Assembly: GCF_008831265.1 (NCBI RefSeq)
Contig: NZ_VTTH01000007.1
Span: 186,001 to 250,000, forward strand
Length of the DNA: 64,000 nt
Source: Lacisediminimonas profundi
GTDB lineage: Bacteria > Pseudomonadota > Gammaproteobacteria > Burkholderiales > Burkholderiaceae_D
Reading direction: 5' to 3'
Part shown: piece by piece, positions 1-8,065 of the stretch
How the letters are laid out: each line of letters begins with the position of its first letter
Position numbering within the stretch: position 1 is the first letter of the stretch
The notes under the pieces: model-generated
The model's database searches: none
What the model saw: only the letters and a program-made list of their open reading frames with translations
Told to the model about the DNA's origin: nothing
Translations under genes and position numbers: made by a program

Positions 1-101
1 AAGCGGTAGCTGATTCGCCGGAGCAGTCCAGGCAATGGCTGGCCAAGGACATACAGCGCTGGAAGGCGGTAGTCCAGGCGGCGGGGATCAAGGTGGAATA
101 A
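1..101 (+). CDS. Bug-family tripartite tricarboxylate transporter substrate-binding protein, C-terminal fragment
   Basis: Only the last 32 codons are in the window; the 5' part lies upstream. The peptide carries the W..VV..AGIKVE ending usual for Bug/TctC periplasmic solute-binding proteins, which capture carboxylates for TTT transporters or act alone. The TAA stop is at 99-101. An IclR regulator follows 90 bp downstream on the same strand, a common pairing for carboxylate catabolism loci. The family call rests on a short C-terminal motif only. Confidence 0.7.
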   Translation, partial: AVADSPEQSRQWLAKDIQRWKAVVQAAGIKVE

Positions 102-191
102 GGGCCTTCCCGGTTTCCGTAGCTGGGGAAAGGCACACGCCGGCCGCATGTGCCTTACATTAACGTCAGTTACGCAATTTTCAGAATCAAC

Positions 192-977
192 ATGTCCAAA
201 ACGAATGCACCTGAAAAGCCGGTCGGGGCGCTGGTCAGCGGACTGGCTGTCCTGCGCTATCTGGCCTCTACAAGAACGCCGGCTGGCGTGACGCGCATCG
301 CGCGTGACCTGGAGCTGAACTCCAGCACCTGCTTCAACCTGCTCAAGACGCTTGCTCATGAAGGCTTGATCAACTTCGATGATCCCACCAAGACCTACAC
401 CATAGGGCTGGGCCTGGTTGAACTTGCCAAGGGAGCGCTGGAACAGTCCTCTTACGTGCGAATGGTGCATCCCTTCCTGGAGCAAATCGCCGCCAATCAT
501 CGTGTCACGGCGACGCTTTGGCATCGAACCCACGGAGATCGCGTCGTACTTCTCGACCGGGCTGACCATGAAGCCGCGATCCGGGTTCACATGAGCATCG
601 GACAACGCTTGCCCATGTATATCGCCGCCCTTGGGCGCTGCATGGCGGCCTATTCGCGCCTGGAACCCGAGCAGCTTCGTCTCCATTTCGAGAATCTGCG
701 CTGGGAGAGCGGCCCCACGTTCGACGAATATCTGCTCGAGATCGAAGAGGTCCGCAAACGGGGCTATGCCGTCGACAGCGGCAGCTATGTCAAAGGCGTC
801 ACGACTGTTTCCGCCGCCGTTCTCGATGAAAGCGAGCGGCCTGTCATGGCAATCAGCGCGGTCGGCTTCAGCGGCCAGCTCGACAAGACCGCCATCAAGG
901 CGCTCGGTGAGGCTTTGAAGGAAAGCGCTGACAAGGTCTCGCGCGCGCTAGCCGGACATGTGCGGGCCCGGCCGTGA
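192..977 (+). CDS. IclR family transcriptional regulator
   Basis: The protein has about 261 residues. An N-terminal winged helix-turn-helix (around residues 10-70, with RIARDLELNSSTCFNLLKTL as the recognition region) is followed by the GAF-like IclR effector-binding domain (around 80-255). Length and layout match typical IclR proteins, which sense aromatic or carboxylic compounds. I chose the ATG at 192 because the peptide from there fits IclR N-termini. A GTG at 150 would add 14 residues unlike the family. It lies just downstream of a Bug-type binding-protein gene and may regulate it; the effector is unknown. Confidence 0.9.
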   Translation: MSKTNAPEKPVGALVSGLAVLRYLASTRTPAGVTRIARDLELNSSTCFNLLKTLAHEGLINFDDPTKTYTIGLGLVELAKGALEQSSYVRMVHPFLEQIAANHRVTATLWHRTHGDRVVLLDRADHEAAIRVHMSIGQRLPMYIAALGRCMAAYSRLEPEQLRLHFENLRWESGPTFDEYLLEIEEVRKRGYAVDSGSYVKGVTTVSAAVLDESERPVMAISAVGFSGQLDKTAIKALGEALKESADKVSRALAGHVRARP

Positions 978-1052
978 GTGCTGGCGCTGCGGCCAGGATT
1001 CTTCCCTCAACGCTATTTGCGCCAGCTGTTCCCGCACATCTTGCTACAAGCC

Positions 1053-1883
1053 TTACGACTGGTGGGGCACTGCGCGTTCGGTAATGTCGATCCCGATGCC
1101 GCGATAGCCGGCAAAGCGGCTGGCTGAGTCGAACACCGGTTCGCCGCTGACCTGCAGCACCTGCGTGCTGCCGTCGGCATTGCTGTGGGTGTAGATCAGA
1201 TCGACGAAAGGCTGTCGCGCCGCAATGTTGGCGTCCAGCTGCGCCCGCGCGATGGCATTGCGTTCGGCCACGGCAGCGGATTCGCCCGGCCGGTCGCCCT
1301 CGCCTATGCCGAGCATCTCGAACACCGGGCCCGAGACATTGGTGAATTTCCCCTGCGCGTCCTGCTCCCAGTACCAATCCGAAGAGAGTTCGGTAAAGCT
1401 CCTGAAACGTGCTTCGCTTTCGCGCAGCTCGGCCGTGCGTTCCTGCACCGTCTTCTCCAGCAGCCGGTTGTAGTCGGCCAGCTTGCGGTACAGCAGCCGG
1501 ACCTCCAGCATGTTGCGGATTCTCATCTGTACCTCGACCAGGTCGAAGGGCTTGCTGACGAAATCCCTGGCCCCCGCATTCAGCGCGCGCAGCTTGTGGC
1601 CGGGCTGCGCCGTGATGACCAGTACCGGCAAGTAGTCGGGCTCGATTTCCTTCAGACCCTCCATGACCTCGAACCCGTCCATGCCCGGCATCTGCAAATC
1701 CAGCAAGATCAGGTCGTAGCGGTGCTCCAGGTGCATCGGACAGACCGAATGCGGATCCATGGTCGTCGCGATTTGCGTGTAGCCGACGTTGTGCAGCATT
1801 TTTTCCAGCAGCATCACGTTGGCTTGCTGGTCGTCGACGATCAGGATCCTGGCATTCAGTATTTCGGAGGGCTTAATCATCAT
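1053..1883 (-). CDS. Response regulator with REC and PAS domains, no output domain
   Basis: 276 residues. The N-terminal receiver domain (about 12-130) has the acidic pair D17-D18, phosphoacceptor D62 in LLDLQMPGMDG, and the conserved lysine in SKPF (K111). A coiled linker (TVQERTAELRESEARF) leads to a PAS domain (about 155-270) ending in the usual PAC motif IDITER. The protein then stops, with no DNA-binding, GGDEF, EAL or kinase module. Its start overlaps the end of the upstream hybrid kinase by 11 bp, so the two are probably translationally coupled and act in one phosphorelay. It could signal by protein interaction. Confidence 0.88.
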   Translation of the reverse strand: MMIKPSEILNARILIVDDQQANVMLLEKMLHNVGYTQIATTMDPHSVCPMHLEHRYDLILLDLQMPGMDGFEVMEGLKEIEPDYLPVLVITAQPGHKLRALNAGARDFVSKPFDLVEVQMRIRNMLEVRLLYRKLADYNRLLEKTVQERTAELRESEARFRSFTELSSDWYWEQDAQGKFTNVSGPVFEMLGIGEGDRPGESAAVAERNAIARAQLDANIAARQPFVDLIYTHSNADGSTQVLQVSGEPVFDSASRFAGYRGIGIDITERAVPHQS

Positions 1884-3879
1884 GTTCTTTCATGGAAGTC
1901 TCACGGCGTTCACCAGCATTTGCCGCCGGCGCCAACATCGCGGAGCGGCGGTCTTCCCCTGTATTTTCAAGCACTACATCCAGCGCTTCCATCAGTTCCA
2001 CGACCTTGATCGGTTTGGTCAGGTAGCGGAAGAAGCCTGCGTCCATTCCCCGCTTGATGTCGCTCGGGACGGCGTTTGCCGACAGCGCAATGACCGGAAT
2101 ATCCGCTGTCGCCGGGTCGGCGCGCAGCGCTTTCAATGCGCCAAATCCGCTGATGCCGGGCAGGTGGATGTCCATCAGGATGACGTCGGGCTGGGCCCCT
2201 TGCGCGATCGCGATTCCCATGTGTCCGTCTGTCGCTGTCAGCAGCTTCAGGTCGCTGCGGCGGCCGATCAGCTGCTCGACCAGTGCCAGGTTCGCCGGAT
2301 TGTCCTCGACGTAGAGCAAGGTGCGCTGCTGTCCTGCCGGCAGCGAAGGCGCCAGGTCGGCGCCAACCGGCAGCATATGGTCGGCTCCGAACACCAGCTC
2401 CGGTGCAGTCGACACTGGCAGCTCGATCCAGAACAGGCTGCCGCCTCCGACGGTGCTTTCCACGCCGATGGCGCCGCCCATCAGCTCGACCAGCTGCTTG
2501 GTGACGACCAGGCCTATACCGGTGCCCTCCTCCGTGCTGGCCTGCTGCCCGAGCCGGTTGAATGGCTGGAACAGTTGCGCCAACTGCTCGGGTGCGAGAC
2601 CCGCGCCGGTGTCGCGCACACTCACACGTATCCGGCTTTCAGCGGCCGGATTGCATTCAACCGTGACCGTGCCATCCATCCGGTTGTACTTGATCGCATT
2701 CGACAGCAGGTTGATCATCACCTGCTTGACCCTGGTCCGGTCGGCATGGACGAAGATCGGGTCGTGGAGGCGGGGAAAGTGCATCTGGATGCCACGCTTT
2801 TGCGCCTGCGGCTCGAACATCGCCTGGCAATCCTCGAGCACATCCGTCAGCGACATCGACTCCTGCGAAATGGTGACCTTCCCGGATTCGATCATCGCCA
2901 GATCCAGGATCTCGTTGATCAGGCGAAGCAGGTACCAGCCTGCTTGCAGGATCTGGATGATCGACTGCTGTTGACCGGAGGAAGGTGGCGGCGTGTCCGA
3001 CTCCATCAGTTGGGCAAAACCGAGTATGGCGTTGAGCGGGGTGCGCAACTCATGGCTCATGCTGGAGAGGAATTCGGATTTCGCAAGGTTGGCTTTTTCC
3101 GCGGCTGCCCGGGCGGCCTCCAGTTCGATATTGTTTTGCTGGAGCGCGTGCTGCTGGTCGCGCAAGCGCTGGTCGAGCACGGCCTGCCTCGCTTCGACCC
3201 GCTTGCGCGCCGTGTTGTCGGTACCGATCAGCAGGTAGCCAATGATATTGCCCTCCTCGCTGCGCAGGGCGGTGGCCGATACGATCGCCGGGAAGCGGGT
3301 GCCATCATTGCGGATGTAGGTCAGTTCATAAATGTCTTCGATGCCGCGCGATGCCTTGTAGACCAGGGCCGCCAGGCCGGGCTCGATCTGCGAACCCCAT
3401 TCAAGGCTCAATGCCTCTGCCCGGGCTACCAGTTCGTCCGCGTCGGAGATACCGGCTGGCGTGATCTTGTCGATCACCTCGGCTGCCGCGTAACCGAGCA
3501 TGCGCTCCGCGCCAGGGTTGAAGATCCGGATCACCCCTCTGGCGTCGGTCGCAATCAAGGAAAAATTGATGCTGTTGAAGATGGCGTGTTGCAGCGCCCC
3601 GGCCTGCAACAACGGCCGCGGTTGCAGGCCAAGGACGCCGCCCGGCAGTGCACGGATTCGGCGCCAGACCGGCACCGCCAGCACGGCAAAAAAAACAAAG
3701 AGAAGAAAAATGCTGGCCTGGATGACAATCGCATCCGGCGACGGCTGCTTCTCGTTTTTAAGGGCAAGGAAGGCGACCAGAAGCAGCACCAGCAAGGTGG
3801 CGCCGATAGCGGCGAACATCAGCAGTTCGATCGACAGTTTTCTGGCCGGGGCTGCAGGGACGGTATCAGGCATGGACAT
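1873..3879 (-). CDS. Membrane hybrid sensor histidine kinase (PAS-HisKA-HATPase-REC)
   Basis: 668 residues. Two N-terminal hydrophobic segments (about 18-40 and 52-71) form a membrane anchor with a short periplasmic loop. A PAS domain follows (about 100-225, with a PAC end), then a coiled coil, the HisKA dimerisation domain with H276 in SHELRTPLNA, a HATPase domain with G-boxes (DTGAGL, GTGIGL), and a C-terminal receiver with phosphoacceptor D570 (ILMDIHLPG). It should autophosphorylate and pass phosphate through its own receiver. The overlapping downstream REC-PAS gene is the likely partner. The signal is unknown. Confidence 0.93.
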   Translation of the reverse strand: MSMPDTVPAAPARKLSIELLMFAAIGATLLVLLLVAFLALKNEKQPSPDAIVIQASIFLLFVFFAVLAVPVWRRIRALPGGVLGLQPRPLLQAGALQHAIFNSINFSLIATDARGVIRIFNPGAERMLGYAAAEVIDKITPAGISDADELVARAEALSLEWGSQIEPGLAALVYKASRGIEDIYELTYIRNDGTRFPAIVSATALRSEEGNIIGYLLIGTDNTARKRVEARQAVLDQRLRDQQHALQQNNIELEAARAAAEKANLAKSEFLSSMSHELRTPLNAILGFAQLMESDTPPPSSGQQQSIIQILQAGWYLLRLINEILDLAMIESGKVTISQESMSLTDVLEDCQAMFEPQAQKRGIQMHFPRLHDPIFVHADRTRVKQVMINLLSNAIKYNRMDGTVTVECNPAAESRIRVSVRDTGAGLAPEQLAQLFQPFNRLGQQASTEEGTGIGLVVTKQLVELMGGAIGVESTVGGGSLFWIELPVSTAPELVFGADHMLPVGADLAPSLPAGQQRTLLYVEDNPANLALVEQLIGRRSDLKLLTATDGHMGIAIAQGAQPDVILMDIHLPGISGFGALKALRADPATADIPVIALSANAVPSDIKRGMDAGFFRYLTKPIKVVELMEALDVVLENTGEDRRSAMLAPAANAGERRETSMKEHDD

Positions 3880-3981
3880 CTTATGGTGACAGGACTAATC
3901 CGGGGAAACGCGGTGAAGACCTTGCGCTACAGGCGACGCTCCGGCGGCAGGTGACGATCTCTCGCCGCCGATCATGGCGGA

Positions 3982-4725
3982 TCAGTTCGCCTTGCTTGTG
4001 GCAGCGCTGCCCTGGCGCCGGCGAACGTCTGAGAGCAGGCGCGCAAATTCTTTCTTCACCACTTCGTAGCATTCGCAGACCTGGCGCTCCAGCCCGGCCC
4101 GATTCAGCACCGTGATATGGCCGCGGCGATAACGGATCAGTCCGCTGGCCTGCAATTTGCCAGCGGCTTCGGTCACGCCTTCGCGCCGCACGCCCAACAT
4201 GTTGGCGATCAGCTGTTGTGTAATCGTCAGTTCATTGGACGGCAAGCGATCCAGCGTCAGCAGCAGCCAGCGGCATAACTGCTGTTCAACCGAGTGGTGA
4301 CGGTTGCACACGGCTGTTTGCGACATTTGCGTAATCAACGCCTGGGTGTAGCGCAGCAACAGGCGCATTACCGGTCCGGCCCGGTTGAATTCATCCATCA
4401 GGACCTGCGCGCGTAGCCGGTAGCCATGACCGCCGGTCTGGACGATGGCGCGGCTTGGCGTGGTATCGCCGCCCATGAAGAGCGAAATGCCGAGCACGCC
4501 CTCATTGCCGACGCCGGCAATTTCCGAGGAGCCGCCGTTCTCCAGCTCATAGTGGAGCGAGACGATTGCCGTGGTCGGGAAATACACGTACTGGAGTTTT
4601 CCGCCGGACTCGTAGAGCACATCCCCCAGCAGCATCGGAATCAGTTCGAGGTCAGGCGCCAGGCGGTCGAATTCAGCGTCGAGCAACGCAGCGAGGAGAT
4701 GATTCTGGTTCGGATCGTGCGACAT
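3982..4725 (-). CDS. Crp/Fnr family transcriptional regulator
   Basis: 247 residues with a cNMP-binding-like jelly-roll domain (about 15-140) and a C-terminal Crp-type winged helix (about 165-225; TITQQLIANMLGVRREGVTEA is the HTH). No Fnr-type cysteine cluster is seen and the cAMP-contact residues are not conserved, so the ligand is unknown. It is divergent from the BON-domain lipoprotein gene at 4954 across about 230 bp, so it may control that envelope-stress group. Its stop is about 100 bp from the start of the hybrid kinase operon. Confidence 0.88.
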   Translation of the reverse strand: MSHDPNQNHLLAALLDAEFDRLAPDLELIPMLLGDVLYESGGKLQYVYFPTTAIVSLHYELENGGSSEIAGVGNEGVLGISLFMGGDTTPSRAIVQTGGHGYRLRAQVLMDEFNRAGPVMRLLLRYTQALITQMSQTAVCNRHHSVEQQLCRWLLLTLDRLPSNELTITQQLIANMLGVRREGVTEAAGKLQASGLIRYRRGHITVLNRAGLERQVCECYEVVKKEFARLLSDVRRRQGSAATSKAN

Positions 4726-4953
4726 GAATATGGTTACGGTCCTGTGCCAATGAGTTGCGGTGCCTGAAATGGACAGCCAAGGCTATCTCGCCGGCAGACG
4801 GTAACACAGTACCGAAAAGCGCGAGAGAACCAGGTCACGGAAAAATTTTCCGAAATGCGCACGAAATGCCAGTTATGGGCGGTGGCGCACATACGGGACC
4901 CGGCAAGCGCCTTATCTTGAGTCGTCCCATCCAAACTCACACAGGAATACAAA

Positions 4954-5265
4954 ATGAAAAACTTCAAGATCCTCTCCGCCCTGGTCGCCGCCCTCATGTT
5001 GACCGCTTTGGCGGGTTGCGCCTCCGGCCCCCAGCAGGAAAGCGCTGGCCAATACGTGGACGACACCGTCATCACCACCAGCGTGAAAGCCGCCATCTTC
5101 AACGAACCGACATTGAAGGTCAGCGAAATCAACGTCGAAACCTTCAAGGGCATCGTGCAGCTGAGCGGATTCGTACGTTCTTACGACAACATCAACACGG
5201 CAACCAACGTTACCAGCGCGGTCAAGGGTGTGAAATCGGTCAAGAACGACATTCGCATCAAGTAA
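4954..5265 (+). CDS. BON domain lipoprotein (OsmY-like)
   Basis: 103 residues. A lipoprotein signal peptide with lipobox LAGC at about 18-21 precedes a single BON domain (about 35-103) with the VQLSGFV and VKSVKNDI signatures. BON proteins bind phospholipid and stabilise the envelope under osmotic stress; OsmY has two BON copies, this has one. An AGGA ribosome-binding site precedes the ATG. The next gene, at 5332, begins with nearly the same signal sequence (MKN.K) and is probably co-transcribed, ending at the terminator at 5577. Confidence 0.88.
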   Translation: MKNFKILSALVAALMLTALAGCASGPQQESAGQYVDDTVITTSVKAAIFNEPTLKVSEINVETFKGIVQLSGFVRSYDNINTATNVTSAVKGVKSVKNDIRIK

Positions 5266-5331
5266 ATCCTTTGCCGGTTCCAGGACGAACTGTCCACGGA
5301 AGCCAACGCTCAATTTGAGAGAGAGTACAAA

Positions 5332-5544
5332 ATGAAAAATATCAAAAAATTCGCATCGGCCGCGTCGGCACTCGTCGTGGCAATCGCCCTGTCCGGTTGT
5401 GCCGGCATGTCGACCCAGGACAAGCACACTGCGGTTGGCGCCGGAGCTGGCGCTGTCGCCGGCGCGGTCCTGACAGGTGGCAGCACGGTTGGCACGGTCT
5501 TGGGTGCGGCCGCAGGTGGCGTGATCGGCAACCAGGTCAAGTAA
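5332..5544 (+). CDS. Small glycine-zipper lipoprotein (OsmB-like)
   Basis: 70 residues: a signal peptide with lipobox LSGC (about 18-21), then a glycine-zipper segment (repeated GxGxG/AxAG from about 36 to 68) ending in GGVIGNQVK. Such small lipoproteins sit in the outer membrane and resemble OsmB and the SlyB core. It follows the BON gene by 66 bp and is closed by a strong intrinsic terminator. Its zipper resembles the C-terminal zippers encoded at 5780 and 6887. Confidence 0.82.
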   Translation: MKNIKKFASAASALVVAIALSGCAGMSTQDKHTAVGAGAGAVAGAVLTGGSTVGTVLGAAAGGVIGNQVK

Positions 5545-5576
5545 AGCCCGGATGGCCTCCCGGCCATCCCGTGGAA

Positions 5577-5606
5577 GGGGACTCCCGGACGGGAGTCCCC
5601 TTTTTT
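5577..5606 (+). terminator. Rho-independent terminator after the BON/glycine-zipper pair
   Basis: A perfect 10-bp stem (GGGGACTCCC, loop GGAC, GGGAGTCCCC) is followed directly by six T. It closes the unit 4954-5544. Confidence 0.92.
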
Positions 5607-5779
5607 CGCTTGATGCATGCAATAGCTGTCCCTATGCGCGGTACCGAACGGTCGATATCGCCGTAAAGAAGGACTATGGCTCATCAAACGAGAAGCACGA
5701 TGCCCTCTCTTGCCAACACCCCCTGTCGGATCGACACCAACTGGCCAGCCGCCAGACAACAACTTCAAAAAGGTATCTC

Positions 5780-6403
5780 ATGGAACCCTCCCTCGGAACT
5801 CCGCAAAAGCCAAGTACCCATCCCGCAATTATTGCCGCGGGTGTTGCCGTTGTCCTGTTCTGCGCGGTTGGCACCGCTGCCATCATGGGCTGGATTCCTT
5901 TGCCGACAGGCGGAAAGGACGCCGTTCCGCCAACACCAGTGGCAGCGTCGGCACCGGTAAAGTCCAGCGCAGCACGTAGCACCCAGCAGGCATCTGCAAC
6001 ACCCGCCCGCCAGATCGAGGGGACGACGCAATCCACCCACGCGGCAACCATACCGGCAACCGCCTTGTGCGCCAATTGCGGCGTGGTCGAGTCGATCCGC
6101 CAATTCAGCACGCGGGGCGAAGGTTCGGGCCTGGGCGCCGCTGGCGGCGCAGTGGTCGGCGGCCTGCTTGGCAACCAGGTCGGTGGCGGTCGCGGGCAGG
6201 ACGTGATGACCGTGGTTGGCGCAATCGGCGGCGCGGTGGCCGGCAACCAGATCGAAGGCAGGGTTAAGACGACCCAGGGCTATGAAATCGCCGTCCGCCT
6301 TAACGATGGCTCGCTGCGCACCGTGCAACAGACTGCCGTGCCGGAATGGCGTCCAGGCGAGCGGGTGCGTATCGTCGACGGTGTCGTCAAATCCAACGCC
6401 TGA
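5780..6403 (+). CDS. Glycine zipper 2TM domain membrane protein
   Basis: 207 residues from the ATG at 5780. An N-terminal transmembrane helix (about 15-40) is followed by an Ala/Ser/Thr-rich linker, a CxxC pair (CANC, about 95-98), a glycine-zipper double segment (about 115-155, ending GNQIEG) and a short beta-rich tail (YEIAVRLNDGS). This C-terminal half is of the SlyB/Rickettsia 17-kDa antigen type. The gene product at 6887 on the opposite strand shares the CxxC, zipper and tail, so the two convergent genes are paralogous there. The open frame extends upstream to 5552, but that part crosses the preceding terminator and has no start-site support. Confidence 0.83.
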   Translation: MEPSLGTPQKPSTHPAIIAAGVAVVLFCAVGTAAIMGWIPLPTGGKDAVPPTPVAASAPVKSSAARSTQQASATPARQIEGTTQSTHAATIPATALCANCGVVESIRQFSTRGEGSGLGAAGGAVVGGLLGNQVGGGRGQDVMTVVGAIGGAVAGNQIEGRVKTTQGYEIAVRLNDGSLRTVQQTAVPEWRPGERVRIVDGVVKSNA

Positions 6404-6457
6404 CCCGGTAGTTCCAGCAGATCACGCCCCATGGGGTGAGGCCTGCCGGAACGACGC

Positions 6458-6504
6458 ACAAACGAAAACGCCTTGCCGCAACAGCGCAAGGCGTTTTCGT
6501 TTGT
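6458..6504. terminator. Bidirectional terminator-like inverted repeat
   Basis: A perfect 18-bp inverted repeat (6458-6475 and 6487-6504, loop 11 nt) with a GCCTTG/CAAGGC core and A/T-rich outer arms. It lies 55 bp after the stop of the gene at 5780 and can terminate on either strand. Confidence 0.8.
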
Positions 6505-6900
6505 GCTGCCACATCGATATTGCCACCTGCGGTCTGCTGTGGCGGATGCGGATCGCCGATGTAAATCGGCCCGGCTCAACAGGACCCGGATGAGCCGGAG
6601 AAAAGGCCAGGACCGGCCAGGCCAGGCCAGGCCAGCCGATGCTACTGCATGTTTCAGATGTCGCACCCCGGGGAAAACCCCTTGCCGTAGCAACGCAAAG
6701 CGTTTTCCCTCACGTGGCCGCATCAATGCTTCCTCCTGTCGCTGCCTTCTGTTGCGCTACCTGTTGCGCTACCTGTTGCGCCGCCTGTTGCTGCCACCTC
6801 CGGCTTGCTGCAGCGGATGCTAATCGGCCCCGACTACCTGGATTCAGGTAGACGGGGCCGAGGGCCCGTCACTTCTGCTGCATGGCTCAGACGTCGCGCA
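6471..6900. repeat. Degenerate direct duplication of a terminator-containing intergenic segment
   Basis: Two diverged copies of about 200-220 bp lie in the same order. Copy 1 is about 6471-6668 and copy 2 about 6677-6900. Shared landmarks in order: CCTTGCCGnAnCA with the GCAA.GCGTTTTC arm, TGCCACCTsCGG, GCTGnnGCGGATGC, AATCGGCCC, and a TGCATG..TCAGAyGTCGC block. In copy 2 that last block is the 3' end of the gene at 6887. Copy 2 also contains tandem ACCTGTTGCGCT units (about 6745-6790). This explains most of the gap between the convergent genes at 5780 and 6887. Confidence 0.6.
6824..6861 (-). terminator. Long hairpin downstream of the gene at 6887
   Basis: A stem of TCGGCCCCG and CTACCTG, interrupted by one unpaired A on each side, closes over a GATT loop (6824-6861). 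It begins 25 bp beyond the minus-strand stop at 6887. No clear T tract follows, so it may be a weak terminator or an RNA-stabilising structure. Confidence 0.55.
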
Positions 6901-8002
6901 CCAGCCCGCCGTCCTGTACCTTCACCTTGTCGCCGACCTTGTAGCCGGGGTCAGAGGCGAACGAGATCGTTTGCTGGCCACCGTTTTGCAGGCGGACCTG
7001 CACTTCGTAGTGGACATTCTTCTTGGTGTTGCCTTCAATGGCGCGACCAGCATAGGCGCCACCCAAGGCACCGGCTATGGTCGCAGCCGTCCGGCCGTTA
7101 CCGCTGCCGACCTGGTTGCCCAGCAAGGCACCGACCACACCGCCGCCAATCGTGCCCAGATAACCGCCCTCACCTTTGGTCTCGATGGCATTGACCGCTT
7201 CGACCGTGCCGCAGGCAACGCAGATCGGTGCTGAACGGTAGGCGGTTGGGGCATTGCTTTGCAGCGACTTGTTGAGCTTTCCTGTGACGATCCTGTCACC
7301 TACACGCAAGTTGGCGGACACCACGCTGTCTGACGTGATCCGGTCACGCGGCTTGATCGTGTAGACGCCGGTGTACTCGCCGCTGCGCATTTCCTGCAAC
7401 AGGAACTTTCCTTTCATGCCCTTGATCATGACATTCGCTTTGCCGCCCGGTGTTCCGGTCAGTGTGAACGCCAGCTGGTTGCCACGGCTCAGTTCGGCAC
7501 TCGGATTGACATCGAAGCGCGAGATCCGGGGGAAGTCGCTGGACGACTTTTCAGGATGGTATCCGACGCCCTTTTGCAGGGACTCGCTGAGCACGGCGCT
7601 GACCACTTGGTTGCCCAGCCGGAGATTGGCCGTGACCGGACTGTTTGCAGTGATCTTGTCGCGGCTGCCAATGGCATACGTGCCCTCGTAGACGCCGGCG
7701 TCCACCTCATTGAGCGTCAGTCCGCGCTGCGCCCCGGCTATATGCAGGGTGGCTGTTGCGCCGGGCGTACCGTAAATGTTGAAACCGAGTTCCGACCCGG
7801 CCCTGAGGACCGGTATTTCATCGACACTGAAGCCGTCGATCCGCAGCACGCTGGCACTGCTGTTGTAAAGCTGGGCGCTTGCTTCAGTGGCCGTGAGCGC
7901 CAGTGAGAGCAGCGGTATGAGGGCGAACAGCCCGACGAGTAGCTTGCGGTAGGTTTTGATGAAAATCTCCTTGTAAAAATCAGTTGCGGTCGATCCCGTC
8001 AT
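6887..8002 (-). CDS. Secreted protein with two tandem beta domains and a C-terminal glycine zipper
   Basis: A signal peptide (KTYRKLLVGLFALIPLLSLALT..ASAQ) precedes two copies of an about 85-residue domain. Each has a RxxGxxLxFxxxGTPG core, a G.Y.G.Y.I..RD.IT...V.ANLR.G motif and ends in L..SLQ. A CxxC, glycine zipper and beta tail then match the gene at 5780. The start is unclear. A good AAGGAG site lies 6 nt before an ATC codon (7958-7960) exactly where the sibling gene at 8066 has ATG before KTYR. The nearest in-frame ATG (8002, used here) has no Shine-Dalgarno and puts about 14 extra residues before the signal peptide. ORF upstream limit is 8062. Function unknown; probably envelope. Confidence 0.75.
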   Translation of the reverse strand: MTGSTATDFYKEIFIKTYRKLLVGLFALIPLLSLALTATEASAQLYNSSASVLRIDGFSVDEIPVLRAGSELGFNIYGTPGATATLHIAGAQRGLTLNEVDAGVYEGTYAIGSRDKITANSPVTANLRLGNQVVSAVLSESLQKGVGYHPEKSSSDFPRISRFDVNPSAELSRGNQLAFTLTGTPGGKANVMIKGMKGKFLLQEMRSGEYTGVYTIKPRDRITSDSVVSANLRVGDRIVTGKLNKSLQSNAPTAYRSAPICVACGTVEAVNAIETKGEGGYLGTIGGGVVGALLGNQVGSGNGRTAATIAGALGGAYAGRAIEGNTKKNVHYEVQVRLQNGGQQTISFASDPGYKVGDKVKVQDGGLVRDV

Positions 8003-8065
8003 CCGGGCTTGGAGTACCGGAATGCCAGGATCATGAATGGCTGCGTCATGCGTCAACGCCATGGC

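Noticed and set aside
1789-3954. 721-residue plus-strand open frame
   Set aside because: It is antisense to the hybrid histidine kinase, whose domains are unambiguous. The predicted peptide has no family features.
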